64,000 bases of DNA from NCBI RefSeq assembly GCF_013410455.1, contig NZ_JACCFW010000001.1, positions 1,008,929-1,072,928 of the forward strand, read 5' to 3'. The DNA comes from Allobranchiibius huperziae. GTDB taxonomy: Bacteria; Actinomycetota; Actinomycetes; Actinomycetales; Dermatophilaceae. This document shows positions 10,980-20,769 of this stretch, piece after piece; position 1 is the first letter of the stretch; every line of letters begins with the position of its first letter. The notes beneath the pieces were generated by a model, which was not told the DNA's origin, searched no databases, and was given only the letters and a program-made list of their open reading frames with translations. The position numbers and the translations under genes are program-made.

Positions 10980-11088
10980 GCGCAGCCGGGCCCGATCGGC
11001 GTACTCCGCGTCGTCGTGCCACCATGGCGGGACCGTATGCAGGGCCTCCTCGGCTCTGCGCTGCCCCCGCACGAAGGAGCCACCGCTC

Positions 11089-12717
11089 ATGGATGCCGTC
11101 ACGTCCGTCCCCGCCCCCCGTAACGAGCCCGTCCTGGAGTACCGGCCGGGCAGTCCCGAGCGCGCGGATCTGGACGTCGCGCTGGAGCAGCTGGCGTCGG
11201 CGCCGGTCGACCTACCGCACACCATCGGCGGCAAGCGGGTCACCGGCGGCGGCGAGCCGATCGACGTGCGCCAGCCGCACGCCCACCGCAAGGTGCTGGG
11301 CACGATGCGCAACGCCACCGCCTCCGACGCGCAGCACGCGGTCGACGCGGCGAAGGCGGCGGCGCCCGGGTGGCGCGAACTGTCCTTCGACGACCGCGCC
11401 TCGGTGCTGCTCAAGGCCGCCGACCTGCTCGCCGGCCCCTGGCGGGCACGCCTGAACGCCGCGACGATGCTCGGCCAGAGCAAGACCGTCGTGCAGGCGG
11501 AGATCGACAGCGCCTGCGAGCTGATCGACTTCTGGCGCTACAACGTGCATTTCGCCCGCGACATCATGGCCGAGCAGCCGATGGCCAACGCGAACGGCGT
11601 GTGGAACCGCACCGACCACCGACCGCTCGAGGGCTTCGTCTACGCGATCACGCCGTTCAACTTCACCGCGATCGCCGGCAACCTGCCCACGGCGCCGGCG
11701 CTGATGGGCAACACGGTGGTGTGGAAGCCCTCACCCACGCAGCAGCGGGCCGCGCAGCTGACCATGGAGGTGCTGGAGGCGGCCGGGCTGCCGGACGGGG
11801 TGATCAACCTGGTCACCGGCGACGGCCTGGAGGTGTCCAAGGTCGCGCTCGCGGACCGCGACCTGGCCGGGGTGCACTTCACCGGCTCGACCCCGACGTT
11901 CCAGAGCCTGTGGCAGACGGTGGGCGCGAACCTGACCGGTTACCGCACCTACCCGCGCCTCGTCGGTGAGACCGGCGGCAAGGACTTCATCCTGGCGCAC
12001 CCCAGCGCCGACCCGGACGTGCTGCGCACCGCCATGATCCGTGGCGCGTTCGAGTACCAGGGGCAGAAGTGCTCGGCGGCGTCGCGCGCGTACGTCCCGG
12101 CGAGCCTGTGGAAGCAGATCAAGGACGAACTGGTCTCCATCACCGACGGCCTCGCAGTCGGTGACGTGACCGACTTCTCCAACTTCATGGGTGCCGTCAT
12201 CGACGACCGCGCCTTCGCCAAGCACAAGGCCGCGATCGACATGGCCCACGCGCACGCCGACATCGAGGTGGTGGCGGGTGGCACGTACGACGACTCGGTC
12301 GGCTACTTCGTGCGCCCGACCGTGCTCGAGGTGAGCGACCCGGGCCACGAGATCTTCAGCACCGAGTACTTCGGGCCGATCCTGGCCGTGCACGTCTACC
12401 AGGACGCGGACTACGACAAGGTGCTGGACCAGATGGAGTCGGTCGCGTCGTACGCGCTCACCGGCGCGATCCTCGCCCAGGACCGGATGGTGATCGCCGA
12501 CGCGACGAAGCGGCTGCGCTTCGCCGCCGGCAACTTCTACATCAACGACAAGCCCACCGGCGCGGTCGTCGGGCAGCAGCCGTTCGGCGGCGGCCGGGCA
12601 TCGGGCACCAACGACAAGGCGGGCGCGCCGGTCAACCTGCTGCGGTGGACCAGCCCGCGCTCGATCAAGGAGACGTTCGTCCCGCCGACGAGCCACCCCT
12701 ACCCGGCGATGGGCTGA
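11089..12717 (+). CDS. pruA: 1-pyrroline-5-carboxylate (glutamate semialdehyde) dehydrogenase
   Basis: PruA oxidises L-glutamate gamma-semialdehyde to glutamate with NAD+, the second step of proline and ornithine/arginine breakdown. The 542-residue protein is the full-length single-function type. It shows the ALDH elements PFNFTAIAGNLPTAPALMGN, the general-base Glu294 in VGETGGKDF, and the nucleophile Cys328 in YQGQKCSAASR. AAGGAG lies upstream of the ATG. No proline dehydrogenase gene is adjacent. The glutamate product can feed the NAD-glutamate dehydrogenase encoded just downstream (13933), a plausible functional pairing. Confidence 0.95.
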   Translation: MDAVTSVPAPRNEPVLEYRPGSPERADLDVALEQLASAPVDLPHTIGGKRVTGGGEPIDVRQPHAHRKVLGTMRNATASDAQHAVDAAKAAAPGWRELSFDDRASVLLKAADLLAGPWRARLNAATMLGQSKTVVQAEIDSACELIDFWRYNVHFARDIMAEQPMANANGVWNRTDHRPLEGFVYAITPFNFTAIAGNLPTAPALMGNTVVWKPSPTQQRAAQLTMEVLEAAGLPDGVINLVTGDGLEVSKVALADRDLAGVHFTGSTPTFQSLWQTVGANLTGYRTYPRLVGETGGKDFILAHPSADPDVLRTAMIRGAFEYQGQKCSAASRAYVPASLWKQIKDELVSITDGLAVGDVTDFSNFMGAVIDDRAFAKHKAAIDMAHAHADIEVVAGGTYDDSVGYFVRPTVLEVSDPGHEIFSTEYFGPILAVHVYQDADYDKVLDQMESVASYALTGAILAQDRMVIADATKRLRFAAGNFYINDKPTGAVVGQQPFGGGRASGTNDKAGAPVNLLRWTSPRSIKETFVPPTSHPYPAMG

Positions 12718-12725
12718 CGGGGAGG

Positions 12726-12752
12726 CCTCGCGCGCCGACTCAGCGCGCGAGG
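12726..12752. terminator. Hairpin shared by pruA and the convergent DUF2505 gene
   Basis: A perfect 10-base-pair stem (CCTCGCGCGC / GCGCGCGAGG) with a 7-base loop lies after pruA and covers the last codons and stop of the DUF2505 gene. There is no long T-run, which is common in actinobacteria. It can act in both directions. Confidence 0.6.
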
Positions 12753-13240
12753 TACTCCTTGCCCGTCTCAGCCTCGGACCGGACGGCCGAGACGATGGCG
12801 GGAGCCGCCGCCTGCTCGATCTTGCCGCCGATGAGCGGGATGCGTGCCTTGAGATCGCCGGCGACGTCCATCACGGTGTCCTTGCCGCGGGTCCCCGACG
12901 GTGTGGCGGTGATGGTGCCGGTCAGCGCGATCGGCACACCCGCGATGACGACCGACAACTGCGCCTCGCGGACGCCGTCCGCGTCGGGCGCTCCCCACGC
13001 CTGCGTCTCGGTGATCTTCAAGGAGTCACCGATCATCGACTTGAACTGCGACGGGAACGACGCGGTCGACATGGTGCGATGGGTGACCACGGTGTGCCCA
13101 CCGCCGTCCGGCTCGATCTCGACCGAATGCTCGACGGCCTTGGTCGCCACGCACTTGGCCTCCTGGAAGGCAGGGTCGACGATCATCGCGTAGACGGCGT
13201 CATCGGAGGCGGGATAGACCCACTTCTCTTCGATCTTCAT
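12740..13240 (-). CDS. DUF2505 family (START-like) protein
   Basis: The 166-residue product fits DUF2505, an actinobacterial family of SRPBCC/START-like folds that may bind a hydrophobic ligand. Visible features are the N-terminal MKIEEKWVYPASDDAVYAMIVDPAFQEAKC, alternating beta strands such as HTVVTHRTMSTASFPSQFK, and the C-terminal helix KIEQAAAPAIVSAVRSEAETGKEYL. There is no signal peptide. The ATG overlaps the stop of the upstream 198-residue gene as ATGA, so the two are coupled. No ligand can be proposed. Confidence 0.85.
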   Translation of the reverse strand: MKIEEKWVYPASDDAVYAMIVDPAFQEAKCVATKAVEHSVEIEPDGGGHTVVTHRTMSTASFPSQFKSMIGDSLKITETQAWGAPDADGVREAQLSVVIAGVPIALTGTITATPSGTRGKDTVMDVAGDLKARIPLIGGKIEQAAAPAIVSAVRSEAETGKEYLAR

Positions 13241-13833
13241 GGCGTCAGGGTAACCATGGCCGCGCGGGTCAGTCGGTGCTCGCCACGCACCACCCTGGCG
13301 AGTACCTGATCACGCTGTTCGACGGACTCCGCATTCGTCAGTCGATCGCCCTCGGTCTGGAGCAGATCGGCGAGCGAATCCAACTCCGTTGCGAGACAGA
13401 GACACTGATCGACGACGAGGCGAGCGCCCGCGTCCGGTTGGTCCCCCGTGCCGGCGACGTCCGTCAGCTCCCGGGTCGCATCACCCACGCGCCGTACGAC
13501 GGCCCGCAGCTCGGCAGCCGCCAGGTGCAGCGTGACCGGGCGGCCGGGAAGTCGGCCACGGCGGATCCCGGCCCGCAGCGCGGCAGGCGCGCGCGGTGCC
13601 ACGTCGTCCCCGTCCCGTCGCGGGCTTGGCGTGGACTCGTCGATGAGCCCGGCCTCGGCGAGGTCGGCGCCCAGCGCCAGCCGGTCATGCCATCGCAGCA
13701 GACCCTCCGCGATCCGCTCGATCGCTTCGGCGACCGCGTCGGCGGTGCCGGCATCGGCCGTCTCCACCTGCACGCCGAGCAGCTGCGGCACCGTGGCGAC
13801 GATGCTTCTCGCTGCCTGTAGCCGGTTGCCCAT
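13237..13833 (-). CDS. Conserved hypothetical helical protein
   Basis: I do not recognise a named domain. The 198-residue product is predicted mostly helical (MGNRLQAARSIVATVPQLLG; VAEAIERIAEGLLRWHDRL; LATELDSLADLLQTEGDRL) with a disordered centre. Support for it being a real gene comes from the ATGA overlap with the DUF2505 start and from TAGGGT seven bases before its own ATG, an arrangement seen at other starts here. The same frame stays open far upstream, antisense to the glutamate dehydrogenase gene; that extension is a GC artefact. Confidence 0.65.
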   Translation of the reverse strand: MGNRLQAARSIVATVPQLLGVQVETADAGTADAVAEAIERIAEGLLRWHDRLALGADLAEAGLIDESTPSPRRDGDDVAPRAPAALRAGIRRGRLPGRPVTLHLAAAELRAVVRRVGDATRELTDVAGTGDQPDAGARLVVDQCLCLATELDSLADLLQTEGDRLTNAESVEQRDQVLARVVRGEHRLTRAAMVTLTP

Positions 13834-13932
13834 GGCGCTCACCCTAAGTGCCGGGTGGTCAGGGATAAGGTCGGACCGGGCGTACAACGAGGTGCGTCCG
13901 ACCCCGCACAGTGAAGGTCCCAAGGCATCCCG

Positions 13933-16900
13933 ATGAGCGCGGCTTCGAGCTCCCGCACCGACCTGTTGCGCGACTGCGCAGCGATGACCGACCACAAGCC
14001 GGATCCGGCCCCGCCGTGGCTGGTCGAGCAGTACTTCCGCCACGTGGCGGACGAGGATCTGCGGGCGAACGGGCCCGCGTCCCTCGCCGGCATCGTCCGC
14101 AGTCACCTGCAGCTCGCCGCTGACCGTCCCGCAGACACCACCAGGCTGCGGATCTTCTCCCCGCAGGAGGACACCGACGGGTGGTCCTGCTCCTACGCGG
14201 TGCTGCAGATCGTCACCGACGACATGCCGTTCCTCGTGGACTCCGTGCTCGCCGCGCTCGGGGAGCGCGGCGTGCATCTGCTGATCCACCCGCAGCTGCG
14301 GGTACGCCGCGACGCTGCCGGCACGCTGCAGGAGGTCGTGCAGGACGGCAGCGGCGCGGAGGGCATCGCCGAGGCGTGGATGCACTTCGAGATCGACCTG
14401 TCCGCGGACAGCGCCGAGGACGACGACCTGGCCGAGCGGCTGCGCAGCGTGCTGCACGACGTCCGCCTGGCCGTCACCGACTGGCACGCGATGAGTGCCC
14501 GGTGCACCCAGATCGCCACGGACCTGGCGGACCACCCGCCGTACCCGGTGCCCACCGAGATCGTCACCCGCACCTCCAACTTCCTGCGGTGGCTGGCCGA
14601 CGGGCACTTCACCTTCCTCGGCTACCGCGACTACGTCCTCGACGAGGTCGACGGTGAGGTGGTGCTTCGGGCGACCCCGTCCGGGGGCCTCGGCATCCTG
14701 CGCGGCGCGTCCGACGAGTCGAAGTCCTTCGCCCGGTTGACCCCGAACGCCCGTGCCAGCGCTCGCGATCCGCGGCTGCTCACGGTGACCAAGGCCAACA
14801 CCCGGTCCACCGTGCATCGGCCCCAGTACCTCGACTACATCGGTGTGCGCACCTTCGACGAGCAGGGCGCGGTCGTGGGGGAGCGGCGCTTCCTCGGGCT
14901 CTTCACCTCGACGGCCTACACGGAGTCGGTGCTCGCGGTGCCGGTGATCCGGGACCGGGTCGCCGAGGTCATCCGCCGCTCGGGCTTCCTCGCCGAGAGC
15001 CACTCGGAGAAGGACCTGCTGCAGGTCCTGGAGTCCTTCCCGCGCGACGAGCTCTTCCAGACGGGCACCGAGGAGCTGCACCGCACGGTCACCGCCGTGA
15101 TGCGGCTGCAGGAGCGCAGCAAGCCCGGTGTCCTGCGCCGGATCGACGAGTTCGGTCGCTTCGTGTCGGTGCTCGTCTACGTGCACCGGGACCGCTACAA
15201 CACCTCGGTGCGGCTCGCGATCGAGAAGGTGCTGCGCTCGGCGTACGACGCCCGCTCGATCGACTGGACCACCAGTGTCGGCGACTCCTCGTTGGCGCGG
15301 TTGCACTTCGTGGTGCGCCCGGCGCCCGGGCAGCCGATCCCCGAGGTCGACCTGGACCGGCTGCGCGAAGAGGTGCTGGAGAGCACCCAGAGCTGGGGCG
15401 AGCGGCTCGGCGCCGTCAGCCGTGCGGAAGACGGCGAGGACGCCTCCGCGCGGGTGATGAGCCTCTACGCCCGGGCGTTCCCCGAGGCGTACAAGGAGGA
15501 CTTCACGGCCCGCCAGGGGGTCGCCGACCTTCGCCGGATCGAGGCGCTGGCCAGCGACGACGACACCAAGCTGACGCTCTATCGCGAGCCCGGCGCCGAT
15601 CCGCGGGAGCGCCGGTTCAAGCTCTTCCGCCGTTCCCGGCTGATCCTCACCGAGATCCTCCCGGTCTTCACCGGGCTCGGCGTCGACGTCACCGATGAGC
15701 GTCCCTACACGATGCGGCGCGCCGACGGCGTGGTCGTGCACATCTACGACTTCGGCCTGCGGGCGGCGAGCGAGCAGTTCTGGGGCACCGAGCAGGACGC
15801 CGCGCAGGTGCGCGAGCGCTTCCAGGACGCCTACATGGCCGTGGTGGCCGGCCGCGCGCAGAGCGACGGTCTCGGCGCGCTGGTGCTGCGCGCGGGGTTG
15901 AACTGGCGGCAGGTCGCGATGCTGCGCAGCATCGCCAAGTACCTGCAGCAGATCGACTTCGGGCGCAGCCAGCGCTTCGTGGAGGAGACCCTCACCACGA
16001 ACGTCGACATCACGCGGGCGCTGGTCGCGCTCTTCGAAGCCCGGTTCGACCCGGCGTACGACGAGGATCGCGCGGCGGCCCAGGACCGCTTCGTCGAACG
16101 CATCGAGCAGGGCCTCGCCGACGTCAGCAGCCTGGACGAGGAGAAGGTGCTGCGCACGGTGATGGAGGTGGTGCTCGCCACCACCCGCACCAACGCCTTC
16201 GCCCGCAAGGCAGACGGCACGCACCTCGACGTCCTCAGCCTCAAGCTCGACCCCCGGGCGATCACCGGTATGCCGAGCCCCAAGCCGCACTTCGAGATCT
16301 GGGTCTACAGCCCGCGGGTCGAGGGCGTGCACCTGCGTTTCGGCCCGATCGCTCGCGGTGGGCTGCGCTGGAGTGACCGACGGGAGGACTTCCGTACCGA
16401 GGTCCTCGGCCTGGTCAAGGCGCAGACGGTCAAGAACTCGGTCATCGTGCCGACCGGATCCAAGGGCGGCTTCTTCGCCAAGGCGCTGCCCGACCCGTCC
16501 GACCGCGAGGCCTGGATGGCCGAGGGGATCACCTGCTACAAGCACTTCATCAGCGGCCTGCTCGACCTCACCGACAACCTGGTGGACGGCGTCGTCGTCC
16601 CGCCGCGGGACGTCGTGCGCCACGACGGCGACGACACCTACCTGGTCGTGGCCGCGGACAAGGGCACCGCGTCCTTCTCCGACATCGCCAACGGCGTGGC
16701 GCAGGACTACGGCTTCTGGCTCGACGACGCCTTCGCGTCCGGCGGATCGGCCGGCTACGACCACAAGGCCATGGGCATCACCGCCCGCGGTGCGTGGGAG
16801 TCGGTCAAGCGGCACTTCCGCGAGATGGGGCTGGACACGCAGGCCGAGGAGTTCACCGTCGCCGGCGTCGGCGACATGAGCGGCGACGTCTTCGGCAACG

Positions 16901-18777
16901 GGATGCTGTGCTCACCGCACATCCGACTGGTCGCGGCGTTCGACCACCGGCACATCTTCCTGGACCCCACGCCGGACGCCGCCACGTCCTACGCCGAACG
17001 CCGGCGGCTCTTCGATCTGCCGCGGTCCTCGTGGGCCGACTACGACGCGAGCCTGTTGTCACCCGGCGGCGGTGTCTATCCACGGACGATGAAGTCGGTG
17101 CCGATCAGCGCCGAGGTGCGCACCGCACTCGGCCTGCCCGACGGCGTACGCGCCCTCGCGCCGGCCGATCTGATGCGCGCCATCCTGCTGGCACCGGTCG
17201 ATCTCTTCTGGAACGGCGGGATCGGCACCTACGTGAAGTCCGCCGTGGAGAGCAACGCCCAGGTCGGCGACCGCGCCAACGACGCGATCCGGGTCGACGG
17301 GAAGCAGCTGCGGTGCAAGGTGATCGGCGAGGGCGGCAACCTCGGTGCGACCCAGTTGGGCCGGATCGAGGCCGCGCAGTCGGGCATCCGGGTCAACACC
17401 GACGCCATCGACAACTCCGCCGGCGTCGACACCTCCGACCACGAGGTCAACATCAAGATCCTGGTGACGGACCTGATGCGCCGCGGACGCTTCGATCGCG
17501 CTCAGCGGGATGCGTTGCTGCACAGCATGACCGACGAGATCGGCCGGCGGGTGCTGCGCGACAACTACGAGCAGAACGTGCTGCTCGGCAACGCCCGCGC
17601 GCAACGGCACGCGATGGTCGGGGTGCACCGCCGGTTCACCGACTGGCTCGTCGAGCGTGGCGAGCTGGACCGGGAGCTGGAGTTCCTGCCGAGCGATGCC
17701 GAGATGGCCGACCGTGAGGCGAACGGCGGCGGTCTCACCTCGCCGGAGTTCTCCGTCCTGGTCGCCTACGCCAAGCTCGTCCTCAAGGCGGACTTGGCCG
17801 ACAGCGGCCTGACGGACGACCCGTGGTTCGAGGAGACCCTGGTCGACTACTTCCCGCGCCAGTTGCGCGAGGAGTACGCCGCCGATCTGGCCCAGCACCC
17901 GCTGCGCCGGGAGATCGTGATCAACACGGTCGTCAACTCCCTGGTCAACCGGGGCGGGATCACCTTCGCCTTCCGGACCAGCGAGGAGACGGGCGCTTCG
18001 CCGGAACGGGTCACCCGCGCGTATGTCATCGCGCGCGAGATCTTCGACCTGGCCGGGTTCGTGCGGCAGGTCGAGGCGCTGGACAACCTGGTGCCGACCG
18101 ACGTGCAGACCAGGCTCTACCTGGAGTTCCGCCGGCTGATCGACCGCACCACTCGGTGGCTGCTGCACAGTCGTCCCGTGGCGCTCGACATCGGCAGCGA
18201 GATCGCACGCTTCGCCCCGGTCGTCGCCGAGCTGATGCCGCAACTGCCGCAGCTGCTGCAGGGCACCGAGCACGAGCGTTGGGCCAGGGAGACCACCATC
18301 TTCGGCGCGCCGGGAGTCCCGCACGAGCTGGCCGGGCAGGCGGCGGCGCTGTTGGACGCGTACTCACTGCTCGACATCACCGAGCAGGCGCACCGGACCG
18401 GCACGCCGGTGCAGGACATCGCCCAGGTCTACTTCGCGCTCTCCGAGCGCCTGGGCGTGGACCGGCTGCTGCACGCCGTGTCCGCGCTGCCGCGCGAGGA
18501 CCGGTGGGACGCGCTCGCGCGCGGTGCCGTGCGCGATGACCTGTACGGCGTCCTCGACGCGTTCACGGCGGCGGTCATCGCCGGCACGCCCGACGACCTG
18601 ACCGCGACCGAGCGGCTCGAGAACTGGGTGCAGGCCAACACCGAATCGGTGACCCGGGCCGGTCAGGCGCTGCAAGGCCTCTCGGAGCTGGAGCACCCCG
18701 GTCTGGCGCCGCTGTCGGTGGCGCTGCGCACCCTGCGCTCGGTAATCAGATCGGGGTCGGCCACGCACGCTCGCTAG
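13933..18777 (+). CDS. gdh: NAD-specific glutamate dehydrogenase, large (180-kDa-class) type
   Basis: This 1614-residue enzyme belongs to the large bacterial NAD-GDH family (Bac_GDH), which deaminates glutamate to 2-oxoglutarate and ammonia for catabolism. The N-terminal half holds ACT-like regulatory segments (VTDDMPFLVDSVLAALGERGVHLLIHPQ). The central catalytic domain has GPIARGGLRWSDRREDFRTEV and the GSKGGFFAKALP motif near residue 842, followed by WNGGIGTYVKS and VIGEGGNLGATQLGRIE. A long helical C-terminal domain follows. AAGG precedes the ATG. The gene is full length, and its stop overlaps the -10 hexamer of pdtaS. Confidence 0.96.
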   Translation: MSAASSSRTDLLRDCAAMTDHKPDPAPPWLVEQYFRHVADEDLRANGPASLAGIVRSHLQLAADRPADTTRLRIFSPQEDTDGWSCSYAVLQIVTDDMPFLVDSVLAALGERGVHLLIHPQLRVRRDAAGTLQEVVQDGSGAEGIAEAWMHFEIDLSADSAEDDDLAERLRSVLHDVRLAVTDWHAMSARCTQIATDLADHPPYPVPTEIVTRTSNFLRWLADGHFTFLGYRDYVLDEVDGEVVLRATPSGGLGILRGASDESKSFARLTPNARASARDPRLLTVTKANTRSTVHRPQYLDYIGVRTFDEQGAVVGERRFLGLFTSTAYTESVLAVPVIRDRVAEVIRRSGFLAESHSEKDLLQVLESFPRDELFQTGTEELHRTVTAVMRLQERSKPGVLRRIDEFGRFVSVLVYVHRDRYNTSVRLAIEKVLRSAYDARSIDWTTSVGDSSLARLHFVVRPAPGQPIPEVDLDRLREEVLESTQSWGERLGAVSRAEDGEDASARVMSLYARAFPEAYKEDFTARQGVADLRRIEALASDDDTKLTLYREPGADPRERRFKLFRRSRLILTEILPVFTGLGVDVTDERPYTMRRADGVVVHIYDFGLRAASEQFWGTEQDAAQVRERFQDAYMAVVAGRAQSDGLGALVLRAGLNWRQVAMLRSIAKYLQQIDFGRSQRFVEETLTTNVDITRALVALFEARFDPAYDEDRAAAQDRFVERIEQGLADVSSLDEEKVLRTVMEVVLATTRTNAFARKADGTHLDVLSLKLDPRAITGMPSPKPHFEIWVYSPRVEGVHLRFGPIARGGLRWSDRREDFRTEVLGLVKAQTVKNSVIVPTGSKGGFFAKALPDPSDREAWMAEGITCYKHFISGLLDLTDNLVDGVVVPPRDVVRHDGDDTYLVVAADKGTASFSDIANGVAQDYGFWLDDAFASGGSAGYDHKAMGITARGAWESVKRHFREMGLDTQAEEFTVAGVGDMSGDVFGNGMLCSPHIRLVAAFDHRHIFLDPTPDAATSYAERRRLFDLPRSSWADYDASLLSPGGGVYPRTMKSVPISAEVRTALGLPDGVRALAPADLMRAILLAPVDLFWNGGIGTYVKSAVESNAQVGDRANDAIRVDGKQLRCKVIGEGGNLGATQLGRIEAAQSGIRVNTDAIDNSAGVDTSDHEVNIKILVTDLMRRGRFDRAQRDALLHSMTDEIGRRVLRDNYEQNVLLGNARAQRHAMVGVHRRFTDWLVERGELDRELEFLPSDAEMADREANGGGLTSPEFSVLVAYAKLVLKADLADSGLTDDPWFEETLVDYFPRQLREEYAADLAQHPLRREIVINTVVNSLVNRGGITFAFRTSEETGASPERVTRAYVIAREIFDLAGFVRQVEALDNLVPTDVQTRLYLEFRRLIDRTTRWLLHSRPVALDIGSEIARFAPVVAELMPQLPQLLQGTEHERWARETTIFGAPGVPHELAGQAAALLDAYSLLDITEQAHRTGTPVQDIAQVYFALSERLGVDRLLHAVSALPREDRWDALARGAVRDDLYGVLDAFTAAVIAGTPDDLTATERLENWVQANTESVTRAGQALQGLSELEHPGLAPLSVALRTLRSVIRSGSATHAR

Positions 18778-18786
18778 GCTCGCGCC

Positions 18787-20268
18787 GTGCCCTCGCTGAA
18801 GGACGTCGTCGCCGAATGCACGGCCCTGCAGGAGCCGGAGGTCGAGTGGCTGCACCTGCTGGTCGCCGACTGGCAGCTCATCGCCGACCTGTCCTTCGCC
18901 GACCTCGCCCTCTGGGTGCCCTCGACCGAGGGCACCTGGGTGGCGGCAGCACACGTCCGCCCGACGACCGGGGTCGGCGTCTTCACCGAGGACCTGGTCG
19001 GGCGGGAGTTGGATCTGCCGCGGGACGAGTTCGTGCAGCAGGCCTACGACGAGCGCCGCCAGATCCGCTCGGCCACGACGTTGTGGCGCAGCGAGGCGCC
19101 AGTCCGCTCCGAGGCGGTACCGGTCGTGATGGACGGACGGGTGATCGCCGTCCTCACCCGCTACACCAATCTGGCCGCGATGCGCACCCTCAGTCGGCTG
19201 GAGGTGACTTATCTGGCGACCGCCGATGCGCTCGCCCGGATGATCGCGGACGGGGAGTTCCCGCAACGGGATTCCGCCGCGCAGGGCCGTCGTGGCGCAC
19301 CCAGGGTCGGTGACGGGGTGCTGCGACTGGATGCCGAGGGGGCGGTCACGTACGCCAGCCCCAACGCGGTGTCCGCGGCGCACCGTCTCGGCTACGCGGG
19401 TGAGCTGGTCGGGGTGCGGCTGGCGTCGGTGCTGCAGCAGATGCTGCCGGAACGCGGACCGGTGGACGAGGAGCTGATGCTCGTGGTGGCCGGACGCGTG
19501 CCGTGGCACACCGAGATCGACTCCGGCGACGCCGTCGTCAGCGCGCGGGCGATCCCGCTGGTCGAGCGGGGCACCCGGGTGGGGGCGGTCCTGCTCGTGC
19601 GCGACATCTCCGAGCAGCGTCGACGCGAGCGGGAGCTGCTCACCAAGGACGCCACCATTCGCGAGATCCACCACCGGGTGAAGAACAATCTGCAGACCGT
19701 CGCCGCCGTGCTGCGCCTGCAGGCCCGCCGTCTGGCCGACCCCGCGGCGCGCGCGTCCCTGGAGGACGCCGTCCGCCGGGTGGCGACGATCGCGGACGTG
19801 CACGACACGCTCAGTGCGCGCCTGGACGACCATGTGTCCTTCGACGAGATCGCGCAGCGGTCCATCTCGGCCGCCATCGAGCTGGCGAACCGGTCCGGCA
19901 CCCGGGTGACCGGCAGCTTGAGCGGCTCGTTCGGCTTCCTCACCGCCGAGGACGCCACCACCTTGGCGATGATTCTGGCGGAGCTCGTCCAGAACGCGGT
20001 CGAGCACGGCTTCGCCGACCGAGGGGGTCAGGTGCAGGTGGACGTACGCCGTACACCCGCCAGTGGCGGCGGCGAAAGGGACGATCTGGTGATGGAGGTG
20101 CGCGACGACGGCAGCGGGCTACCCCCGGACTTCGAGGTGTCCAGCGCCGGACTCGGCACGCAGATCGTGCGGTCCCTGGTCACCGACCTGGCCGGGTCGA
20201 TCTCGTGGGGGCACGGCCCCGAAACCGGGACGGTCGTGCGGTGCTGGGTGCGGGTCAGCGGCGGCTGA
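18787..20268 (+). CDS. pdtaS: Sensor histidine kinase PdtaS (HisKA_2 type)
   Basis: The 493-residue soluble kinase has an N-terminal GAF domain (about 5-150), a PAS domain (about 175-280) and a HisKA_2/HATPase_c module. The phosphoacceptor region reads REIHHRVKNNLQTVAAVLRLQARR, with His295/His296, and the ATP lid includes ELVQNAVEHGF and DDGSGLPPDF. This matches mycobacterial PdtaS, which signals to the RNA-binding antiterminator PdtaR; that partner is normally unlinked and is not in the window. Adjacency to whiB1 repeats the mycobacterial order. TAGGCT lies six bases before the GTG, so the mRNA is probably leaderless. Confidence 0.92.
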   Translation: MPSLKDVVAECTALQEPEVEWLHLLVADWQLIADLSFADLALWVPSTEGTWVAAAHVRPTTGVGVFTEDLVGRELDLPRDEFVQQAYDERRQIRSATTLWRSEAPVRSEAVPVVMDGRVIAVLTRYTNLAAMRTLSRLEVTYLATADALARMIADGEFPQRDSAAQGRRGAPRVGDGVLRLDAEGAVTYASPNAVSAAHRLGYAGELVGVRLASVLQQMLPERGPVDEELMLVVAGRVPWHTEIDSGDAVVSARAIPLVERGTRVGAVLLVRDISEQRRRERELLTKDATIREIHHRVKNNLQTVAAVLRLQARRLADPAARASLEDAVRRVATIADVHDTLSARLDDHVSFDEIAQRSISAAIELANRSGTRVTGSLSGSFGFLTAEDATTLAMILAELVQNAVEHGFADRGGQVQVDVRRTPASGGGERDDLVMEVRDDGSGLPPDFEVSSAGLGTQIVRSLVTDLAGSISWGHGPETGTVVRCWVRVSGG

Positions 20269-20270
20269 GG

Positions 20271-20519
20271 TCAGCCGGCGCGGCGGGCACGAGCGTTGCG
20301 CCGCTTGAGTGCCCGACGCTCGTCCTCGGACAGTCCGCCCCAGACGCCGGCGTCCTGGCCGGACTCCAGAGCCCACTTCAGGCAGGTGTCGATGACGGGG
20401 CAGCGACGACAGACGGCCTTGGCGTCTTCGATCTGCTGCAGGGCGGGGCCGGTGTTCCCGATGGGGAAGAACAGCTCGGGGTCCTCGTCCAGACACGCAG
20501 CGCGGTTGCGCCAATCCAT
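20271..20519 (-). CDS. whiB1: WhiB1-type iron-sulfur transcription factor
   Basis: The 82-residue protein has the four [4Fe-4S] cysteines Cys9, Cys37, Cys40 and Cys46 (CxxC spacing intact), the GVWGG turn at 58-62 and a basic C-terminus (KRRNARARR) for DNA contact. WhiB1 is the essential member that binds the primary sigma factor and reacts with nitric oxide. AAGGAG lies eight bases before the ATG; an in-frame upstream extension to 20714 lacks family similarity. The convergent neighbour pdtaS supports orthology with M. tuberculosis whiB1. A palindrome sits in the leader. Confidence 0.93.
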   Translation of the reverse strand: MDWRNRAACLDEDPELFFPIGNTGPALQQIEDAKAVCRRCPVIDTCLKWALESGQDAGVWGGLSEDERRALKRRNARARRAG

Positions 20520-20548
20520 GTGTTTTCGCTCCTTGCACATCAAACCCC

Positions 20549-20562
20549 GTGCGCTAGCGCAC
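20549..20562. promoter_or_regulatory. Perfect 14-base palindrome in the whiB1 leader
   Basis: GTGCGCTAGCGCAC reads the same on both strands and lies about 30 bases upstream of the whiB1 ATG, within a 250-base gap shared with the divergent gene at 20770. The position suits an operator or an mRNA hairpin in the whiB1 5' UTR. No binding protein is identified. Confidence 0.45.
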
Positions 20563-20769
20563 ACGGAGCTACTTTGGTCCGTCAGCTTGGTGATCCGGCG
20601 CAGCGGCTGGAGCCGGCAGCAACGATCTGTTGCATAGCCCAACGACGCGTCACGCACGGATGTTCCTACCTTCACAGACTCCAACACTGGGACACAAGGG
20701 TTTCCGTCCGGCATTTCGGTCTCGAAGGTGAGTCCTTGGTCACATGACGCCCCCGCCTACCATCGTCGG

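Noticed and set aside
13834-16815. Minus-strand extension of the 198-residue gene antisense to glutamate dehydrogenase
   Set aside because: The upstream 994 codons are the reverse of a conserved enzyme gene; a well-placed ATG at 13833 supports the short form.
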